From: Methylocystis bryophila
GTDB lineage: Bacteria; Pseudomonadota; Alphaproteobacteria; Rhizobiales; Beijerinckiaceae
Length of the DNA stretch: 64,000 nucleotides
NCBI RefSeq assembly: GCF_027925445.1
Contig: NZ_AP027149.1
Coordinates: 2,046,001-2,110,000 of the forward strand
Direction of reading: 5' to 3'
Shown: positions 60,444 through 64,000 of the stretch, in pieces
How the letters are laid out: each line of letters opens with the position of its first letter
Position numbering within the stretch: the first letter of the stretch is position 1
Notes under the pieces: generated by a model
The model's input: only the letters and a program-made list of their open reading frames with translations
The model's database searches: none
What the model was told of the DNA's origin: nothing
Position numbers and translations under genes: made by a program

Positions 60444-62717
60444 TCAGAACGCTTGCTTCAGAGCGACGAAAAATCCGCGGCGCGGGCCATATTGGGGAGC
60501 GAAGACGCCAATGCCGGAGCCGTCGCGCAATTCATAGGCGTGGTCGAACAGGTTGACGATATCGAAGCGCAGCGTCAGCGGCTTGTCGAACACCACGCCA
60601 ATCTCGCGCGAGAGGCTCAGATTGACCTGGGCGTAGGGAGACACGTGGGTCGTGTTGGCGAAGCCCGACCGCAGACCGCTGCCGTAGATCATGTCGATCG
60701 AGCCGCGCGTTCCCCAAAAGACATAGGAGGCGCCCGCCGAGCCCGTCCAGGTCTGGGCGTGATCGGTGTAGATATAATGGTTGGCGACATAGGAATATTC
60801 GTCGGGACCAAACAGGAACTGGTTCGACGTCCATTGGGTCGCGCGCTGGCGGCCCCAGGCGAGATTGGCGTAGGCGCGTAGACCGCCGCTTTCGAATTTC
60901 GAGCTTAGCTCGACGCCCGTATTGTAGGCGCGATCATAATTGAAGGCCGTGAGCGCATAGGCCTGCCCGAATTGCCCGTCATCGAGCAGATTGCGCGCCC
61001 GCTTGTAGTAAAAGTCGAGGCCGACCTCGAGCTCACGCCCCACTTTCTGCGTCGCCCCGACGTCGAAGACATGCGCGCGCTCGGGGCGGACCGGACCCGA
61101 ATAGGGAATTGCAGGCTGCAGCGTCGTGTTGTTGTAAAGGACGAGCGACGTCGGCGCGGCGAGCGCCTGCGGCGGGGGCGTGAAATTGCGCGCATAGCCG
61201 GCATGCAGCGTCGTTCCGTCCAACGGCTTGAAGACCAGCCCAAAGCGCGGACTGACCTGATCGGCGTCGACGAACTGCCAGATCTGATCGAAACGCAAGC
61301 CGCCGTTCAGCGTCAACCGGTCTGAGAGCTTCCATTCGTCCTGCGCGTAGACGCCGGCGATCCAGCCGACCTTGGCGTTGGAGTCATAGACGCCATAAGG
61401 CTGGTCGATCGGAACGCCGTTCGCGTCGAGCGGCTCCAAGCTCGAATTGGTCACGACATGGGTTTTCTCGCCGCTCGTGATGAAGCCGGCGCGAAAGGTG
61501 TGGGCGTCGTTCACGCGATAGGCGGCGTCCCCTTGCAAGCCGTTGACGAGGCTCGCGCGATAGACGTCGGAGGCGACGCCGTTGAAGACGAGATCGCCGA
61601 TTTGGTCGGGGACGTAATGCAGCGTCGAGTAGCGTGAGAAATAGGAGAGCTGCGCATCGACCGGACCGGCTGAATGCGTCAGCGCGATCACATTGTAGAA
61701 ATTGCGTTCGTCTTGAATTTCGTTGAGTTTCGAAGAATCGAACCAGCCGACGCCGAAGGCTTCGAAATTTGGCGGTTGATTGGGGTTGTTGGGGATGTGG
61801 AAATTGGCGATCGAAGTTCCCGTGATGTAGCTGAGCTTCGTCGTGTCGTCGATTGCATAGGCTGCGTAGCCGAAGAATCGCCCTTGCTGGGTGAGATCGT
61901 GAATCGCTTCATGGCTCGGCGTGGGATTTTCGAGTCCGAGATTGTTGCGCACCAAGCGCCCCGTCGCGAAGACCTCCCATGGACCGCTCTTGGCGCCATA
62001 TTCGAAGAAGGTCTGACCGGTCGCGTGGCTGCCGCCATAGAGCGTGAGATTGCCGCCGGGCGTTTCCGGCGGCGGGCGCGAGACGATGTCGATAAGGCCC
62101 GCGGTGCGCAGCCCATATTGCGCCGGCAGCGCGCCGGTGATGAGCGACAGCGAGCCGATGAAGCCCGTGTCCAGGACTTGCCCAAAGCCCGAGACGCCAT
62201 CGGGCAGCAATATGCCGTTGATCCGATACTGCAGATTGGCGTGCTCGTTGCGGACGTGAAGACCGCCGCTCGCCGCTGAATCCTGCGTGACGCCGGGGGC
62301 CTGCAACAGCACCTTGTCGAGCGGCGCCTCATTGCCCTGGGGAAGCGCCTCTATCGCGGCGCGGTCGAGCGAATACTGGCTGGCGCCGATCTTGGGCAGC
62401 AGGCGGTCGAGCCGGGCGGCGTTCGTCAATTCCGCCGACGGTTGCGCGGTCGTCGGCCCGAGCGCCTGCGTGGGCGGGCCGGGGACCGCCGCCGCTGCGC
62501 GCAGAATCGGCAGCGGCGCGGCATGGCGCGTCGCCGTCGTCGTCGGGCGCGCCGGCTGTTGTGGTCGAAGCCGGGCCTGTTTGCGCGGCTTCTGAGACAC
62601 CTCAATGTCAGGAAGCGCATGCTGAGCGGCGGCTTCGCGGTCCGGCAGCGGAGCCAGAACCGCCGCAAGGAAAACGAGAGATCTTCTGGCTGGCCATCGG
62701 CTCATCGGGGTGTCCAT
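60444..62717 (-). CDS. TonB-dependent outer-membrane receptor, probably zinc-regulated
   Basis: A 757-residue outer-membrane receptor. A signal peptide (RRSLVFLAAVLAPLPDREAA) is followed by a long proline/alanine-rich N-terminal spacer (to about 100). The plug domain comes next (LDKVLLQAPGVTQDSAASGG, RINGILLPDGVSGFGQVLDT, YGLRTAGLIDIVSR), then the barrel, which ends in ...RRGFFVALKQAF with a C-terminal Phe. No TonB, ABC or siderophore genes are adjacent. A 17-bp Zur-box-like palindrome lies 22 bases upstream of the start, which suggests zinc or another zinc-regulated ligand (ZnuD-like role), although the protein lacks an obvious His-rich loop. ATG 62717 or ATG 62705 may be the start. Confidence 0.88.
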   Translation of the reverse strand: MDTPMSRWPARRSLVFLAAVLAPLPDREAAAQHALPDIEVSQKPRKQARLRPQQPARPTTTATRHAAPLPILRAAAAVPGPPTQALGPTTAQPSAELTNAARLDRLLPKIGASQYSLDRAAIEALPQGNEAPLDKVLLQAPGVTQDSAASGGLHVRNEHANLQYRINGILLPDGVSGFGQVLDTGFIGSLSLITGALPAQYGLRTAGLIDIVSRPPPETPGGNLTLYGGSHATGQTFFEYGAKSGPWEVFATGRLVRNNLGLENPTPSHEAIHDLTQQGRFFGYAAYAIDDTTKLSYITGTSIANFHIPNNPNQPPNFEAFGVGWFDSSKLNEIQDERNFYNVIALTHSAGPVDAQLSYFSRYSTLHYVPDQIGDLVFNGVASDVYRASLVNGLQGDAAYRVNDAHTFRAGFITSGEKTHVVTNSSLEPLDANGVPIDQPYGVYDSNAKVGWIAGVYAQDEWKLSDRLTLNGGLRFDQIWQFVDADQVSPRFGLVFKPLDGTTLHAGYARNFTPPPQALAAPTSLVLYNNTTLQPAIPYSGPVRPERAHVFDVGATQKVGRELEVGLDFYYKRARNLLDDGQFGQAYALTAFNYDRAYNTGVELSSKFESGGLRAYANLAWGRQRATQWTSNQFLFGPDEYSYVANHYIYTDHAQTWTGSAGASYVFWGTRGSIDMIYGSGLRSGFANTTHVSPYAQVNLSLSREIGVVFDKPLTLRFDIVNLFDHAYELRDGSGIGVFAPQYGPRRGFFVALKQAF

Positions 62718-62738
62718 TCTCGGCGGAGTGGCATTGTA

Positions 62739-62755
62739 ATGTTATAATATAACAT
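62739..62755. promoter_or_regulatory. Zur-box-like palindrome upstream of the TonB-dependent receptor
   Basis: ATGTTATAATATAACAT is a 17-bp palindrome around a central A. It matches the proteobacterial Zur consensus core GTTATAnTATAAC exactly. It lies 22-38 bases upstream of the receptor start and 185 bases upstream of recA on the other side, so the receptor is the likely target. This extremely AT-rich site stands out in a GC-rich genome. Assignment to Zur rests on motif resemblance. Confidence 0.55.
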
Positions 62756-62808
62756 GAATTATGGCGAGAAAGCGGCGCCATAGGATTTGATCCTCCATCC
62801 CTTGGGCC

Positions 62809-62823
62809 GAACAAAGCTAGAAA
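62809..62823. promoter_or_regulatory. Possible imperfect SOS (LexA) box of recA
   Basis: GAAC-N7-GAAA (GAACAAAGCTAGAAA) lies 117 bases upstream of recA. The alphaproteobacterial LexA site is GAAC-N7-GAAC, so one base is off. It is in the right place, but the match is weak. Confidence 0.3.
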
Positions 62824-62939
62824 ACAGGCTTGCAGGAGAGAACAAAGCATGCACAATGGTGCTCGGCCGTCCGGGCTGTTTTTCGATCTCCGCCCGCCGT
62901 TGCACCGCCCGCTTCCCCTGTGCCAGAAGGAATTTCGCC

Positions 62940-64000
62940 GTGAGCAAAGCCGCCAATCTCCGCCTTGTGGAAGGAACCTCCGTGGACAAGACCAAGGCGC
63001 TCGACGCGGCGCTCTCGCAGATCGAGCGCGCCTTCGGCAAGGGCTCGATCATGCGGCTCGGCAAGAACCAGAAGCCAGTGGAGATCGAGACCGTCTCCAC
63101 AGGCTCGCTGGGGCTCGACATCGCGCTCGGCGTCGGCGGCCTGCCGCGCGGGCGCATCGTCGAGATCTATGGGCCCGAGTCCTCCGGCAAGACGACGCTG
63201 ACGCTGCATGTGATCGCCGAGGCGCAGAAGGCCGGCGGCGTCTGCGCCTTTGTCGACGCCGAGCATGCGCTCGATCCCATCTACGCCAAGAAGCTCGGGG
63301 TGCAGCTCGACGAGTTGCTGATCTCGCAGCCCGACACAGGAGAGCAGGCGCTGGAGATCACCGACACGCTGGTGCGCTCGGGGGCGGTCGACGTGCTGGT
63401 CATCGATTCGGTCGCGGCGCTGACGCCGCGCGCGGAGATCGAGGGGGAGATGGGCGAGGTGCAGCCGGGCCTGCAGGCGCGGCTGATGAGCCAGGCTTTG
63501 CGCAAGCTCACCGCCTCGATCTCGCGCTCGAACACGCTCGTGATTTTCATCAATCAGATCCGCATGAAAATCGGCGTGATGTATGGCTCGCCGGAGACGA
63601 CGACGGGCGGCAACGCGCTGAAGTTTTACGCCTCGGTGCGGCTCGACATTCGCCGGATCGGGGCGATCAAGGACCGCGACGAGGCGGTGGGCAATCAGAC
63701 GCGCGTGAAGGTCGTCAAGAACAAGGTGGCGCCGCCGTTCAAGCAGGTCGAGTTCGACATCATGTATGGCGAAGGGATCTCCAAGGTCGGGGAGCTCGTG
63801 GATCTCGGCGTGAAGGCCGGCGTCGTGGAGAAGTCGGGCGCGTGGTTTTCCTACGACAGCCAGCGGCTAGGGCAGGGGCGCGAGAACGCCAAGAACTACC
63901 TCAAGCAAAACCCGGCGGCGGCCGCCAAAATCGAGGAGGCGATCCGCGCCAACGCCGGCGTCGTCGCCGACAAAATTCTCGAGGACGGGGGCGCCGAGGA
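62940..64000 (+). CDS. recA: Recombinase RecA, 3' end outside window
   Basis: Strand-exchange protein for homologous recombination and SOS induction. It is open to the right edge after about 353 residues, so only the acidic C-terminal tail is missing. Walker A is EIYGPESSGKTTLTLHVIAE, and Walker B lies in VDVLVIDSVAALTPRAEIEG. L1 and L2 regions are present (GEMGEVQPGLQARLMSQALR; INQIRMKIGVMYGSPETTTG), followed by GNALKFYASVRLDIRRIGAI. The start is GTG 62940, with AGAAGGA close upstream. Confidence 0.97.
   Translation, partial: MSKAANLRLVEGTSVDKTKALDAALSQIERAFGKGSIMRLGKNQKPVEIETVSTGSLGLDIALGVGGLPRGRIVEIYGPESSGKTTLTLHVIAEAQKAGGVCAFVDAEHALDPIYAKKLGVQLDELLISQPDTGEQALEITDTLVRSGAVDVLVIDSVAALTPRAEIEGEMGEVQPGLQARLMSQALRKLTASISRSNTLVIFINQIRMKIGVMYGSPETTTGGNALKFYASVRLDIRRIGAIKDRDEAVGNQTRVKVVKNKVAPPFKQVEFDIMYGEGISKVGELVDLGVKAGVVEKSGAWFSYDSQRLGQGRENAKNYLKQNPAAAAKIEEAIRANAGVVADKILEDGGAE

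Overview
The window reads as a chromosomal stretch of a high-GC alphaproteobacterium, most likely Rhizobiales (Methylocystaceae/Beijerinckiaceae-like). This rests on the gene set (petABC cytochrome bc1, a RegA/PrrA-type regulator, MmcB, IalB, a chorismate mutase-hisC-tyrC operon, ubiG opposite lysC, rpsT before dnaA) and on Rhizobiales-style mosaic palindromic repeats between genes. The placement is inference; no rRNA or methane-oxidation gene is present to fix it. Only one intact tRNA gene is visible.

Left edge (1-4001): the trailing end of a trb-type conjugative element: trbI (cut by the window edge), a DUF2274 gene, a convergent LysR regulator, a class II Fic protein with an inverted repeat in its promoter, a complete tRNA-Arg(CCG), and 250 bp further the 5' half of a second tRNA-Arg(CCG). 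The half-tRNA probably marks the chromosome/element junction. Host genes start with pbpC (4084-6357).

6.4-19.2 kb: a lone NACHT-like STAND NTPase of about 1330 residues with a C-terminal PD-(D/E)XK-like nuclease motif (candidate anti-phage gene), directly upstream of ccmC-ccmD-ccmG. The ccmAB genes are not here. Then a TSUP permease, a TetR regulator divergent from a giant LplT-PlsC-Aas lipid-recycling fusion with operator palindromes between them, a heme-oxygenase-fold-like hypothetical protein, and an exopolysaccharide-initiating sugar transferase.

19.9-32.3 kb: housekeeping metabolism and respiration: tyrC/hisC/chorismate mutase, DUF2267, lysC, ubiG, IalB, trmL, petABC, DUF1254 and a secreted hypothetical protein. 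32.9-41.2 kb: a carrier-protein-like ORF without its phosphopantetheine serine, ilvD, an ABM protein, a Uma2 nuclease-like protein, recG, rpsT and dnaA. 41.6-48.3 kb: cytochrome b561, a GNAT, a polyamine-binding protein, mmcB, an orphan regA-type regulator, an MFS permease, a DJ-1/PfpI protein and a rhomboid protease. The segment from the polyamine protein to the MFS gene is flanked by inverted copies of one mosaic repeat.

48.6-53.5 kb: an unusual overlapping two-gene cassette, an FAD-dependent oxidoreductase followed by a thioesterase-ATP-grasp fusion, with no NRPS/PKS around it, then a PAS hybrid histidine kinase. 53.8-64 kb: purB, a small hypothetical gene, a GluR0-like glutamate-receptor potassium channel, a Cys-rich secreted protein, glnE, a TonB-dependent receptor with a Zur-box-like palindrome upstream, and recA running off the right end.

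The best candidates for something undescribed are the NACHT/C-terminal-nuclease gene (6581-10576) and the oxidoreductase/TE-ATP-grasp cassette (48580-51529).
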